In this document: positions 26,410-35,490 of the stretch, piece after piece
How positions within the stretch are numbered: the first letter of the stretch is position 1
Layout: each line of letters opens with the position of its first letter
Origin: Halorubrum depositum
Lineage (GTDB): Archaea > Halobacteriota > Halobacteria > Halobacteriales > Haloferacaceae
NCBI RefSeq assembly: GCF_007671725.1
Contig: NZ_VCNM01000002.1
Coordinates: forward strand, 992,001-1,056,000
Direction of reading: 5' to 3'
DNA: 64,000 bases
The notes under the pieces: model-generated
What the model saw: the letters and a program-made list of their open reading frames with translations, nothing else
The model's database searches: none
Told to the model about the DNA's origin: nothing
Made by a program: the position numbers and the translations under genes

Positions 26410-27564
26410 CTAGTACTCCGCCAGCCCGGCCTCGATCCGGTCGAACCCCTCCTCCAGCCGGTCGACGGAGTTGGCGAAGGAGAGCCGGAGCCGCCCGGGC
26501 GCCGTGTCGCCGAAGCCGTCGCCGGGCGCGAGCACGACGCCGTGCTCCCGGAGCAGGTACTTCGCGACATCGATGGCGGGCGCGTCGATACCGGGGTCGA
26601 GGAAGGCGTAGAACGCGCCCTCGGGGCGGGGAGCCGAGAGCCCGTCGATGGCGTCGATCCGGTCGACGACCAGGTCGCGTCGCTCCTCGAACGCGCGGTA
26701 CATCTCCTCGAACGGCCCCTGCGGGCCGGTGAGGGCGGCGATCGCGGCGTGCTGGGCGACGCTCGACGCGCAGGCCGTGGTCGACTCCCGGACCGTCACC
26801 ACCTCGTCGATCACCTCCCGGTCGCCCGCGAGCCAGCCGAGGCGCCAGCCGGTCATCGCGTACCGCTTCGAGCAGGAGCCGACCGTTAGCACGTGGTCGG
26901 GGTGGCCGGTGACGGCGGCGATCCCCCGGGCCGGTCCGTCGTACGTGAGCCCGAGGTACACCTCGTCGGCGATCACGTACGCGTCGTGCTCGGCCGCGGC
27001 CTCGACGACCGCCCGGCACTCGTCGGGGTCGAAGACGCGCCCGGTCGGGTTCGACGGCGTCGTGAGCACGACCGCCGCGGTGTCGTCGCTCATCGCGTCG
27101 ATCACGCGGTCGGCGTCGAGGGCGAACCCCGTCTCGGCCGGCATGGGCACCTCGCGGAACGTCCCGTCCGCGAGCGTCGCCTGCGTCTCGTAGTTCGGCC
27201 ACGTCGGCCCCGGAACGAGCAGCTCCTCGCCCGGGGACACCGTCGCGAGGACGGCGAGGTGGAGCGCCTCCATCCCGCCGACGGTGACGACGATCTCGTC
27301 CGGGTCGTGCTCGACGCCGTATTCGGTCGCGAGCGTGTCGGTGATGGCCCGCCGGCACTCGGGGAGCCCCGCGTTCGAGGTGTAGTGGGTCGCGCCGCCG
27401 CGAGCGGCGCTCGCGGCCGCGTCGATCACGTGCTCGGGCGTGTCGAAGTCCGGTTCGCCGACTTCCAGCCGGACGAGGTCGCCGTCGTGACGCTGTGCGA
27501 GGTCGAACATCACGCGGATCCGCGAGCGCTCCGCGCGTCGGACGCGGTCGGTGGGAGTCGGCAT
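26410..27564 (-). CDS. PLP-dependent class I/II aminotransferase
   Basis: A 384-residue fold-type I aminotransferase of the AspC family. The PLP Lys is in VGSCSKRYAMTGWRLGW, the Asp that binds the pyridine nitrogen is in DAYVIADEVYLGL, and the substrate-carboxylate Arg is in GRLRLSFANS. It probably transfers amino groups between an amino acid such as aspartate and 2-oxoglutarate. The start MPTPTDRV was chosen over an ATG 9 nt upstream. It converges on the SDR gene with only 3 nt between stops. Confidence 0.9.
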   Translation of the reverse strand: MPTPTDRVRRAERSRIRVMFDLAQRHDGDLVRLEVGEPDFDTPEHVIDAAASAARGGATHYTSNAGLPECRRAITDTLATEYGVEHDPDEIVVTVGGMEALHLAVLATVSPGEELLVPGPTWPNYETQATLADGTFREVPMPAETGFALDADRVIDAMSDDTAAVVLTTPSNPTGRVFDPDECRAVVEAAAEHDAYVIADEVYLGLTYDGPARGIAAVTGHPDHVLTVGSCSKRYAMTGWRLGWLAGDREVIDEVVTVRESTTACASSVAQHAAIAALTGPQGPFEEMYRAFEERRDLVVDRIDAIDGLSAPRPEGAFYAFLDPGIDAPAIDVAKYLLREHGVVLAPGDGFGDTAPGRLRLSFANSVDRLEEGFDRIEAGLAEY

Positions 27565-27655
27565 ACCGTCCACACGGCGAACCGCGCAAAAAGCCGTCGG
27601 GTGGCGGCCAAACGCGGCCGGCGGGGGAGGGGACGCGTCGATCGCCGTCCGCCGG

Positions 27656-28300
27656 CTACACCATGTCGCCGCGCACCGACGCGCCCTCCTGTTCGGCGCG
27701 CTCCCGTTTGAGCACGTCCGCGGCCTCGCGCGCCACCTCCTCGTCGGCGCCGAGCATCCCGAGCGCGGCGGGGAGCGTCGGCATCGCGAGGGAGGCCTCG
27801 CGGAGCCGGTCGAACGCCTCCGCGTCGCGGGTGCCGTCGACCCACAGGCAGACCCCGCGCGGGTCGAGCACCTCCTCGTAGGCGTCGCGGGCGAGCGCCC
27901 CCTTCAGGCGCTGGCGCACGTTGTCCTCGAAGCTCGCGTTACACACCTCCAGGTGGATCGGTTCGTCCCCCTGAACGAGCTCGGCTGCGAGGCACTTCTC
28001 GGGCGCGGCGTACCCGTTGTCGCTCGCGCGCACGCGGTCCGGGTGCGCCTCGGCCCACTCGGCGCGCACGGAGGTGCCGACCCCCTTCACGCCGTACTCG
28101 GCCTCGAACGCGGCGGCCGCCTCGCTATCGCCGCCCATGATCACGTCCTTGGTGAGGTAGACGTCGAGGCGCTCGACGGGGTCGAGCCCGAGCGCGACGT
28201 CGCCGAACGCCCACACCTCGCGGACGGGGACCGGCATCGTCTCCGTCTCGACCCGGTCGACGAGGGTCTCCAGCCGGTCGACCGCCTGCTCGCGGTTCAT
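27656..28300 (-). CDS. Conserved haloarchaeal protein, DUF7095-like
   Basis: A 214-residue protein with a recognisable conserved core: VREVWAFGDVALGLDPVERLDVYLTKD, GVGTSVRAEWAEAHPD and HLEVCNASFEDNVRQRL. I know such proteins as DUF7095 from memory; no function has been assigned. The first segment (GDVxLGxDPVERLDVYL) is reminiscent of nucleotidyltransferase-like folds, but I do not see the catalytic Asp pattern clearly. Soluble, no signal peptide. Confidence 0.75.
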   Translation of the reverse strand: MNREQAVDRLETLVDRVETETMPVPVREVWAFGDVALGLDPVERLDVYLTKDVIMGGDSEAAAAFEAEYGVKGVGTSVRAEWAEAHPDRVRASDNGYAAPEKCLAAELVQGDEPIHLEVCNASFEDNVRQRLKGALARDAYEEVLDPRGVCLWVDGTRDAEAFDRLREASLAMPTLPAALGMLGADEEVAREAADVLKRERAEQEGASVRGDMV

Positions 28301-28381
28301 TGGAGGGTCGTAGGCGGGTCGCGGGCAAACCGGTTTCGCTCGGGCGGGGACGCGGCGGCCTCGTCGGCGTCGGCCGCGGCG

Positions 28382-28585
28382 TCAGATCCCGTCGATCCGC
28401 TCGGCGACCGACGCCCAGTGGCTCCCCTTCCAGAACCACTGGTCGCAGTCGCGACAGCGCCACGCGGGGCGGAGGTCGGCCTCAGGGGCGGAATCGGACC
28501 CGGCCGCCGGCGACGCTCCCACGTCGTCTGGGACGTACTCGGGGCGGTCGTCGGGGTCGGCGGCGCCGCCGTCGCCGGCCGACAT
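28382..28585 (-). CDS. Small CxxC zinc-binding protein coupled to polX
   Basis: A 67-residue protein. The first 40 residues are low-complexity and acidic, and the C-terminus reads WRCRDCDQWFWKGSHWASVAERIDGI. The CxxC...WFWKGSH pattern resembles the C-terminal zinc motif of Mut7-C RNase-type proteins, as a detached fragment. Its ATG overlaps the polX stop (ATGA), so the two are translationally coupled and may act together on DNA or RNA. This is inference. Confidence 0.7.
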   Translation of the reverse strand: MSAGDGGAADPDDRPEYVPDDVGASPAAGSDSAPEADLRPAWRCRDCDQWFWKGSHWASVAERIDGI

Positions 28586-30432
28586 CAGTCGTCGAGGAAC
28601 TCGCGCAGGCCGGCGGTCGAGCGCGCGTTGATCACGTCGGCGGTCTCGGCCCAGCCGCGCCTGGCGGTGTGGACGCCGTACCGGGCGTTGTCGAGCTCGC
28701 GGGGCGAGTGGGCGTCGGTGTTCACGGCGATCGCGGCGCCCGCGTCGATCGCGGCCCGTACCGCGTCGCCGTCGGCGTCGAGGCGGGCGGGGTTCGCGTT
28801 CACCTCGATCGCGGTGCCGGCGTCGGCCGCGGCCGCGACGACGGCTTCGATGTCGGGCGAGATCCCCGGCCGGCTGTTGATGATCCGGCCGGTCGGGTGG
28901 CCGAGGACGTCGACGTGAGGGTGTTCGACCGCCCGGATCAGCCGCTCCGTGGCGGCGTCGTCGTCCTGCCCGAGCGCGGAGTGCGGCGAGGCGACGACGA
29001 GGTCGAGGTCGGCGAGCGTCGCGTCGTCGGTGGTGATCGCTCCCTCCGCGTCGATGTTCGCCTCGATACCGTGGAACACCGCGATCCGGGCGTCGGCGTC
29101 ATCGCCGGCGCCCGCGCCGTCGCTCTCGCGCCCCATCACGGCGCCGTCGACCTCGCTCACCGCGTCTTCGACCGCCGCGGCCTGCTCGGCGATGTCGGCC
29201 TCGTCGAGGCCGGTGTTGCCGAAGATCCCCGGGCCGGCGGCGTGGTCGGAGACGACGTGGTAGTCGTAGCCGCGCTCCGCGGCGGCCTCGATCATCTCCG
29301 CGATCGAGAAGCCGCCGTCCGACCAGTCGGTGTGGGTGTGGAGGTCGCCGCGCAGGTCGCCCGTCTCGACGAGCTCCGGGAGCTCGCCCGCCGCGGCCGC
29401 CTCCACCTCCCCGTTGTCCTCCCGGAGCTCCGGCGGGACGAACGCCATGTCGAGCGCCTCGTAGACGCCGGCCTCGGTCTCACCGGCGACGCGCTCGCCG
29501 ACGCGCCGGGAATCGGCGTCGGCTCCGTCGTCTCCGGCGTTCGCGTCGCCGTCCGCGTCGTCGACGCCGCTCACGTCGAACAGCCCGTACTCGTTGAGCT
29601 TCAGGTCGCGGTCGATGGCGCGGTTGCGCACCGCGACGTTGTGGGCGCGCGAACCGGTGAAGTACTGGAGCGCGGCGCCGAACTCCGCGGCGTCGACGAC
29701 CCGGAGGTCGACCCGAGTCCCGTCCGCGCGGACGCTCGCCTTCCCGGTGCCCGCCTCGATCGTCGCGTCCGCCTCTGGCCAGCCGGTGAACGCCTCGACG
29801 ACCGACTCGTGCGCGTCGCTGGCGACGAGGAGGTCGATGTCGCCGATCGTCGCCCTCCAGCGCCGGATCGAGCCGCACACCTCGGCCGACGCGACCGCGT
29901 CGAGGTCGGTCAGGTACGCGAGCGCCGCGTCGGCGACGGGCCGGGCGTCGCCGAGCCGGGTCCGCTTCCGCGCCTCGCGGGCGAACGGAATGTTCTCGAG
30001 GATGTTCTCCTCGGTCTTCGCGCCGAAGCCGGAGACCGTCTGAATCTCGCCCGCCTCCGCGGCCGCCTCCAGCTCGTCGAGCGTGGTGACGCCGAGCGCC
30101 TCGTAGAGGCTCCCGACCGTCTTCGGGCCGACGCCCTCCACGGCGGTGAGCCCCGCCATGTCGACCGGGAGCTCCTCGCGGAGGTCCTCCAGCTCCTCGA
30201 TCTCGCCGGTCTGGAAGTACTCGACGATCTTCGACGCGATCGCGTCGCCGACCCGGTCGATCTCGGCGACCGCGTCCTCCCCCTCTCCCGCGAGGTTCTC
30301 GATCGGCGCGGTGTGCTCGCGGACGTTCTCGGCGGCGCGGCGGTACGCGGTCGGCTTGTACTCGACGCCCGTCGCCTCGAGCAGGTCGGCGAACTCCTCC
30401 AAGAGGGCGGCGACCTCGTCGTTCCGGCTCAT
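28585..30432 (-). CDS. polX: Family X DNA polymerase with PHP domain
   Basis: A 615-residue repair polymerase. The N-terminal 8-kDa/HhH region (TAYRRAAENVREH, VEGVGPKTVGSLYEALG) is followed by the nucleotidyltransferase palm with catalytic Asp pair in IGDIDLLVAS and the third in RVDLRVVD. An acidic linker precedes the C-terminal PHP phosphoesterase (DLHTHTDWSDG, VSDHAAG, EVNANPARLD, NTDAHSPREL). It should perform gap-filling repair with 3'-exonuclease or AP-processing activity. It lies 42 nt after an MFS gene and overlaps the next small gene. Confidence 0.93.
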   Translation of the reverse strand: MSRNDEVAALLEEFADLLEATGVEYKPTAYRRAAENVREHTAPIENLAGEGEDAVAEIDRVGDAIASKIVEYFQTGEIEELEDLREELPVDMAGLTAVEGVGPKTVGSLYEALGVTTLDELEAAAEAGEIQTVSGFGAKTEENILENIPFAREARKRTRLGDARPVADAALAYLTDLDAVASAEVCGSIRRWRATIGDIDLLVASDAHESVVEAFTGWPEADATIEAGTGKASVRADGTRVDLRVVDAAEFGAALQYFTGSRAHNVAVRNRAIDRDLKLNEYGLFDVSGVDDADGDANAGDDGADADSRRVGERVAGETEAGVYEALDMAFVPPELREDNGEVEAAAAGELPELVETGDLRGDLHTHTDWSDGGFSIAEMIEAAAERGYDYHVVSDHAAGPGIFGNTGLDEADIAEQAAAVEDAVSEVDGAVMGRESDGAGAGDDADARIAVFHGIEANIDAEGAITTDDATLADLDLVVASPHSALGQDDDAATERLIRAVEHPHVDVLGHPTGRIINSRPGISPDIEAVVAAAADAGTAIEVNANPARLDADGDAVRAAIDAGAAIAVNTDAHSPRELDNARYGVHTARRGWAETADVINARSTAGLREFLDD

Positions 30433-30474
30433 TTGCTCGGGCTTCGGCCGGGCGCTCCTTATACTGTCGGCCGA

Positions 30475-31788
30475 TCACCGGGCGGCGCCGTCGATCGGCG
30501 GCGCCGCGGCGGTGTACCGCCTGACGAGGAGAACGAGCACCGCGCCGAGGAGAACCAGTCCGCCGGCGGCGCCGAACGCGACGGCGTAGCTCAGGGCGGC
30601 GAGCCAGCCGCCGACGACGCTCCCGACTCCGCCCGCGAGGGCGCCGAGGGCGGCGTAGGTGCCGAGCGCCTCGCCCCGGATCGACAGCGGCGAGAGCCGG
30701 GTGACGAGCGTCCCCGCGGTCACCGCGATCACCGCCCACGTCACCCCGATCACGGCGAAGACGGCCGCGATGGCGCCGAACCCGAACGCGGCCGCGCCCC
30801 ACGTCGCGCCGACGAGCGCGACCGCGGGGAGCGCGACCGCGCGCGTCGAGAGCGAAGCGATCTGTAAGAGCGCGGCGTCGCGGTCGGCGGTCAACCGCCC
30901 CGCGGCGCCGAAGAAGGCCGCGGCGGCGAGACCGTTTATCAGGTACAGCGCGAACACGCCGTCGGAGCCGAAACCGACGGCGGTGAGGAACGCCGGCAGC
31001 GGCGCGAAGAAGACGGCGAAGCCGGCGAAGAAACAGAAGACGGCGGCGAAGTACAGCGCGAGCGCCGGGGTGAACCGCTCGACGAACCGCCGGGGGTGGA
31101 GCCCGCGGAAGTCGGCCCGCCCGACCGTGAAGGGGAACGCGGCGGTCCGGACGCTGAAGCGGTCGGCCGCGCGGATGGCGCGCCGGAGGCGCGTCCCCGA
31201 CGCGCGCCGGTCGCCGCCGGGGCCCGGGTCCGCGGGCAGCGTCCGGACTCCGAGGACGAGTCCGAACACCGCACAGACCGCGAACGGGACGAACAGCCAC
31301 CGGATCACGGCCTCGGCGGGGAGGAACCGGTCGCCGATCCCCGTCCAGACCGCCCCGAGCAGCAGCCCGAGCGCCCAGCCGACGCCCTGGTACTGGTTCA
31401 GCAGGGCGATCCGCTCGCTCCAGGCGCTCTCCGGGACGTCGGCGACCGCGAGCAGCGTCAGGACGGGCGTCGCCGCCGCGAACGCGAACCAGATCGCGCC
31501 GTTCGCGACGATCACCGGCGTCACCCGATCGGTGAGCGGGATCACGGCGATGCCGGCCGCGACGAGCGCCAGCATCGCGAGCACGATCGGGCGCCGCTTT
31601 CCGGTCCGGTCGGCGATCCGACCGGCGCCGAGCGCGGCGGGAACCCCGACGACGGCGGCGACCGCGGCGAGCACGCCGAGCACGAACGGCCCGCCGCCGA
31701 GTTCGACGACGTACAGCGGGACGACGAGCGAGGCGCCCCCGAGCGCGACGGACCCGAGCCCCCACCCGTACAGCCAGCGTTCGGCCAT
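30475..31788 (-). CDS. Major facilitator superfamily transporter
   Basis: A 437-residue protein with about twelve helices. The MFS signature between helices 2 and 3 is GAGRIADRTGKRRPIVLAM. A central cytoplasmic loop is Arg-rich (DPGPGGDRRASGTRLRRAIRA), and the second half has FAALSYAVAFG-like helices. The ATG at 31788 (MAERWLYGWGLG) was chosen because the upstream extension is Arg-rich and not membrane-like. Substrate unknown. Confidence 0.85.
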   Translation of the reverse strand: MAERWLYGWGLGSVALGGASLVVPLYVVELGGGPFVLGVLAAVAAVVGVPAALGAGRIADRTGKRRPIVLAMLALVAAGIAVIPLTDRVTPVIVANGAIWFAFAAATPVLTLLAVADVPESAWSERIALLNQYQGVGWALGLLLGAVWTGIGDRFLPAEAVIRWLFVPFAVCAVFGLVLGVRTLPADPGPGGDRRASGTRLRRAIRAADRFSVRTAAFPFTVGRADFRGLHPRRFVERFTPALALYFAAVFCFFAGFAVFFAPLPAFLTAVGFGSDGVFALYLINGLAAAAFFGAAGRLTADRDAALLQIASLSTRAVALPAVALVGATWGAAAFGFGAIAAVFAVIGVTWAVIAVTAGTLVTRLSPLSIRGEALGTYAALGALAGGVGSVVGGWLAALSYAVAFGAAGGLVLLGAVLVLLVRRYTAAAPPIDGAAR

Positions 31789-31911
31789 GCCACCGATTGA
31801 AGCGGGCCGTCGGATAGACGCACCGATCCGACGGCGCGCTCGGCGGCGCGGAACGGGATCGAGGCGTGCTCCGGCACCACCGATAAGTCGCGCGGTCACC
31901 GAACGGGGGAC

Positions 31912-32301
31912 GTGTCCACCGACGAGACCGACGGCGACCGCAACGTGTTCGGCGGCGAGCTAGCGCCCTGCGGGCGCGAGCCGACGACGGGGTACCTCCG
32001 CGACGTCGACGGCGACGTCGGCGAGCACACCCTCTGTGCGGTCGTGACGGCGGAGTTCCTGGCGTACGGCCGGGAGCGGGGGAACGACCTCGTCACGCCG
32101 CGGTCGGAGTTCGACTTCCCCGGGCTGGAGCCCGGCGACCGCTGGTGTCTCTGCGTCGGCCGGTGGGTCGAGGCGGCCGACGCCGGGGTCGCGCCGCCGG
32201 TCGTGCTGGAGGCGACGAACGAGTCCGTGCTCCGCGCCGTCGACCCCGACCGGCTCCGAGAGCACGAGTTCGACCCGGAAACGTTCGATCCGGAGGGGTA
32301 G
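31912..32301 (+). CDS. DUF2237 family protein
   Basis: A 129-residue soluble protein starting with GTG. It contains NVFGGELAPCG, TGYLRDVDGDVGEHTLCAVVTAEFLAYGRERGNDL, PRSEFDFPGLEPGDRWCLCVGRW and PPVVLEATNE, which match DUF2237 (COG3651) over its full length, from memory. Three Cys residues at conserved positions suggest a metal site or disulfide. Biochemical role unknown. Confidence 0.9.
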   Translation: MSTDETDGDRNVFGGELAPCGREPTTGYLRDVDGDVGEHTLCAVVTAEFLAYGRERGNDLVTPRSEFDFPGLEPGDRWCLCVGRWVEAADAGVAPPVVLEATNESVLRAVDPDRLREHEFDPETFDPEG

Positions 32302-32337
32302 CTCGGAGAATAAACGCGAGCCGCGCGGGACAGTCGA

Positions 32338-32775
32338 CTACTCGGCGTCTTCGGCGGCCGCGTCCAGCAACATCACCGCGCCGCCGAGGAGCGCGACGTT
32401 CTTCAGGAAGTTGATCTTGTTGCCGTGGCGCTCTTTCCCCTCCATCGTCCAGAAGTCGTGGATCGCGGGGGTCGTCCCGAGGAAGAAGACGATCAGCGCT
32501 CCGGCGGACGCGCGCGGGAACTTCCAGAAGACGACGCCGAGGTTGGCGACGAACAGCATCCCGGTGACGAACGGGACGAGCACGTCGGGCATCGGGACGC
32601 CCTTCTCCTCGGCGACCGAGACCCGCTTCTCGTTGTTCTGGAACCCGTCGACGGCCATGTACGCGAGGATGCCGCCGTAGAGGGCGCGTCCGATCGCCGA
32701 CGGGGGGGTCGCGGACGAAGCGGACTCGGCGGTCGGCGCCGCGTCGTCGGTCGAGGCCGCGTCGTCGTCGCTCAC
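32338..32775 (-). CDS. DoxX-family four-helix membrane protein
   Basis: A 145-residue protein starting with GTG, which overlaps (GTGA) the stop of the propeller protein upstream. After a 35-residue acidic tail come about four helices: IGRALYGGILAYMAVDGF, VLVPFVTGMLFVANLGVVFW, AGALIVFFLGTTPAIHDFW and NVALLGGAVMLL. The layout is that of DoxX/DoxD-like proteins, which in other organisms are quinone-linked redox partners. Likely translated together with the Asp-box protein. Confidence 0.82.
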   Translation of the reverse strand: MSDDDAASTDDAAPTAESASSATPPSAIGRALYGGILAYMAVDGFQNNEKRVSVAEEKGVPMPDVLVPFVTGMLFVANLGVVFWKFPRASAGALIVFFLGTTPAIHDFWTMEGKERHGNKINFLKNVALLGGAVMLLDAAAEDAE

Positions 32776-33824
32776 GCCGACACCACCTCGATGCGGCTGA
32801 CGTTCGCGTCGACGCGTCCGACCGTCTCGTAGGCGCCGTCGTCGCCCCGGCGCATGATCCGGCCCTCGACGTCGTCGCGCTGGTCCGGCACGTCGAACAG
32901 CCCGGAGCCGCAGATCACGTCGCCGTCGTAGACGGCCCACGTCTCGACGACCTCGTGGGGCTCGCCCGGGAAGGGGACGCGCTCGAAGTCGCGGCCGAAG
33001 TTCGTCGATTCGAACAGCGCGACCCCGTGGTCGTCGTTCACCCACGCCGGCGGCGCCTCCTCGCCGCCGCAGAAGAAGACGGTGCCGTCGTGGACGAACA
33101 CCCGCCGGACGTACGAGAAGTCGTTCCCGACGTCGACCCGGCTCCACGACTCGCCCGCGTCGGTCGTCCGCCAGAGGCCGCCCTCGCCGACCGCGTGACC
33201 GAGCCCGAGGTTCTCCAGGTTATGGTCGAGATACCCGGTCGCCGCGAGCCAGACGTCCTCCGAGATCGGGAGGATCTGGTGGACGTCGTCGACGATCGTG
33301 TCGCGCCGGTCCGTCCACGTCTGCCCGGCGTCGTCGCTGAGGTGGATCCCGCCGGCCTCGACGCCCGCGATCAGCCGCTCCGGTCGGCCCGGGACGACCT
33401 CGAGCGCCCGGAGCCTGGCGTAGTGGGGGTCGATCGGCGACTCCCAGTGGCCGCGCGAGGGCAGGTCACGGAACCCCTTCAGCTCCGTCCACGTCTCCCC
33501 GTCGTCGACCGAGCGGAAGATGTACGGGTCGTTCGTCCCGGCGTACAGCGCGCCGTCGGCGGTCGCGAGGATCGACCAGACCTCGCTCTGGCCGGCGTGC
33601 CAGAAGCGGTCGCCGAGGGGGACCTCGAGGTCCTCCCACGTCCGGCCCCCGTCGCGGGAGCGGTACGCGCCCGTCGAGGAGGCGACGAAGACGCCCTCCG
33701 CGTGGTCCCACGACTTCACCGCGGTGACGACCTCGCAGTCGAGGACCCGCTCCGCGTCCGCCCGGTCGAACGGCACGTCGTCGACCCGGTACAGTCCGTC
33801 GTCCGTCCCGATCAAAAGCGTCAT
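32772..33824 (-). CDS. Asp-box (BNR/sialidase-type) beta-propeller protein
   Basis: A 350-residue soluble propeller with at least four Asp-box hairpins: SRDGGRTW, SVDDGETW, SDDAGQTW and TTDAGESW. It starts MTLLIGTDDGLYRV without a signal peptide, so it is predicted cytoplasmic, unlike most sialidases. No sialidase Arg triad can be seen. It may bind a ligand, cofactor or partner protein. An operator-like palindrome lies 34 nt before the ATG, and a TatD-like hydrolase is divergent. GTGA overlap with the DoxX gene. Confidence 0.85.
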   Translation of the reverse strand: MTLLIGTDDGLYRVDDVPFDRADAERVLDCEVVTAVKSWDHAEGVFVASSTGAYRSRDGGRTWEDLEVPLGDRFWHAGQSEVWSILATADGALYAGTNDPYIFRSVDDGETWTELKGFRDLPSRGHWESPIDPHYARLRALEVVPGRPERLIAGVEAGGIHLSDDAGQTWTDRRDTIVDDVHQILPISEDVWLAATGYLDHNLENLGLGHAVGEGGLWRTTDAGESWSRVDVGNDFSYVRRVFVHDGTVFFCGGEEAPPAWVNDDHGVALFESTNFGRDFERVPFPGEPHEVVETWAVYDGDVICGSGLFDVPDQRDDVEGRIMRRGDDGAYETVGRVDANVSRIEVVSA

Positions 33825-33857
33825 ACACGAACACGTGCGTCGGACGCGTACTAAAGT

Positions 33858-33875
33858 TTTTACCAAGCTGTAAAA
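33858..33875. promoter_or_regulatory. Palindrome TTTTAC-N6-GTAAAA between propeller and TatD-like genes
   Basis: TTTTACCAAGCTGTAAAA is an 18-bp inverted repeat between the divergent propeller/DoxX and TatD-like genes. The same half-sites and spacing recur at 37792-37828 before the TetR gene, and CCAAG is shared with one of those sites. It is a candidate operator of the TetR protein at 37879. Confidence 0.65.
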
Positions 33876-33977
33876 CGCTAAGTGGCCGGGGGTGCAAGCG
33901 GAGAGCGACGAGGGGCCGCCGGCGGCGCGACCGTGCCGGAACGGCGCGGCGCCGGCGGCTCTAACACGCTCCCACCC

Positions 33978-34985
33978 ATGACCACATCCTATCCGACGAA
34001 GCGACCGACCGACGCGGCGCACCTCGACGACGACATCGACCTCCCGCGGGAGCTGCTCAACCTCCCGTGGATCGACATCCACAACCACGCGCACACGCTC
34101 TCGTGGGACGACCGCGAGCGCTACGCGCTCGCCGGCTGTCGCTCCATGCTCATGGTCGCGTCCGGCTACCACTGGACCCCGTACAAACCGGTCGAGGCAG
34201 ACGATATCCGGTTCCTCTGGGACGACGCGATCAACCGCCGCGCGGCCATCGAGCGGAACCACTTCTTCGAGGCGAAGCTCGGGCTCGGCGTCCACACCGG
34301 CGTCCGCATCGAGAACCCCGACGAGCTGCTGACGGCGATGGACGCGTACTGCGCGCTCGACGAGGTCGTCGCGGTCGGCGAGACCGGCGTCGTCCCCGCC
34401 GGCCACGTCGAGGGGTGGGCCCTCGACGAGCAGCAGGCGGTCGTCGGGGCGCAGATGGAACTCGCGCGCGACCACGGGCTCCCCGTGATCCTCCACACGC
34501 CGAACACGTCGGCGGAGTCGAAGCGACCGTACCGCGACGGGCTCGGCGTGACCCCCGGCTACGAGAAGAACGCGGGGCTCGGCACCGACCCGGTCCTCGA
34601 CGGCGAGAATCCCGCGCTCGACGCGGTGCGACTCGACGTGGAGGCGATGCGCGACGCCGGACTCGACGACGAGCGCGTCGTCGCCTCCCACGCCGACCGC
34701 AACAACACGGCGTACCTGATGGAGCAGACCGACTGCTACCTGAGCTACACGATCGGGCACTCGTGGCTCGTCGGCGTCGACGCCGCCGACGTCGCCGACG
34801 CCATCGACGAGTACGGCCCCGACCGGATCATGGTCGACACCGACTGCGCGAACGTCCTCCGGACCGACCCGTACGCCCTGAAGCGCGCGATCTTCGAGCT
34901 GTACCGGTACGGGATCGACGTCGACGACATCCGGAAAGTGGTGTTAGAGAACCCGCGAGAGGTCTTCGACTTCGAGCAGGAGTAG
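33978..34985 (+). CDS. TatD-like metal-dependent hydrolase
   Basis: A 335-residue amidohydrolase-superfamily barrel. Metal-site motifs are IDIHNHAHTLSW (HxH), GETGVVPAG (Glu), PVILHTPN (His), VASHADRN (His) and MVDTDCAN (Asp). TatD enzymes act as DNases or hydrolases; this one carries a distinctive N-terminus and cannot be assigned a substrate. The ATG at 33978 was chosen because the upstream extension is Ala/Gly/Arg-rich. It lies divergent from the propeller gene across the palindrome at 33858. Confidence 0.85.
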   Translation: MTTSYPTKRPTDAAHLDDDIDLPRELLNLPWIDIHNHAHTLSWDDRERYALAGCRSMLMVASGYHWTPYKPVEADDIRFLWDDAINRRAAIERNHFFEAKLGLGVHTGVRIENPDELLTAMDAYCALDEVVAVGETGVVPAGHVEGWALDEQQAVVGAQMELARDHGLPVILHTPNTSAESKRPYRDGLGVTPGYEKNAGLGTDPVLDGENPALDAVRLDVEAMRDAGLDDERVVASHADRNNTAYLMEQTDCYLSYTIGHSWLVGVDAADVADAIDEYGPDRIMVDTDCANVLRTDPYALKRAIFELYRYGIDVDDIRKVVLENPREVFDFEQE

Positions 34986-35490
34986 GCACGATTCCGCCGG
35001 AACGATCCGTCGAAACCACGTCCTTCAGGCAGATCCCTGAGCGACGGCGACGATCGTTTATAAACCGGCACCGTGCGGTGGCGCGCGCCTCCGAGTGGCC
35101 GACAGGCCACGAGGAGCACGCGCGAGGGAGTCGCTGGCGCCGGCGGCGCCAGCGACGAGGCTGGGGAGGTGTGAGGTGCGGTGCTGTGCGGGTGGGACTC
35201 AAAGGGGCAGTCGCGAGGACGACTTAGGCGACGAAAGCACCGCAAGGAGCGAGTGAAACGAGCGACTGAGGAGCGCAGCGAGCGTACGTCGTCCTCGCGA
35301 CTGGGGCTTTGGAGGTGTTCCCCGCCGATCCGTAGTCAGCGATTTATAAGCGAGCGGCTGGGGCGTTGGAGGTGTTCACCGCAGCGTCAGCGACCACCGA
35401 TAAACAGCCGACGGCAACACCACTCGACCACTTATAAAAGTCGCGAGCCGACTCGGCTCACGTACTCCCGGGAGAGTCGTCGCGTCGCTA
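34986..35490. other. 505-nt intergenic region between convergent genes, mostly repeat element A
   Basis: Apart from the structured repeat at 35075-35381, this gap holds TATA-like sequences at 35056-35065 (GTTTATAAAC, palindromic), 35343-35349 and 35431-35439. Reading frames across it have no credible protein character. Confidence 0.7.
35075..35381. repeat. Structured repeat element, copy A
   Basis: About 307 bp, matching 60317-60637 in order and motif. Three hairpins are seen. H1 is at 35081-35123, with inner stem GTGGCC/GGCCAC. H2 at 35130-35156 has a perfect 12-bp stem GTCGCTGGCGCC with a 3-nt loop. H3 has a perfect 16-bp stem at 35208-35223 paired with 35288-35303, and can extend outward through ACTCAAAG and CTTTGGAG. 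Conserved unpaired blocks include GACGAGGCTGGGGAGG and GGGACTCAAAGGGGCAG. Stems differ from copy B by paired changes. It may be a non-coding RNA or a hairpin-bearing mobile repeat; the transcribed strand is not settled. Confidence 0.8.

Noticed and set aside
28300-30867. 855-codon open frame antisense to polX
   Set aside because: Its translation is Arg/Asp/Val-rich shadow sequence without motifs, while the opposite strand encodes an intact PolX with all catalytic residues. High-GC genomes routinely show such antisense frames.
34745-35245. Frame on the minus strand across repeat A, and a similar one across repeat B (60231-60635), with related translations
   Set aside because: The similarity (segments such as CPFES and SPASS) is explained by the shared DNA repeat, and conservation follows hairpin pairing rather than codon position. 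I treat the element as non-coding.
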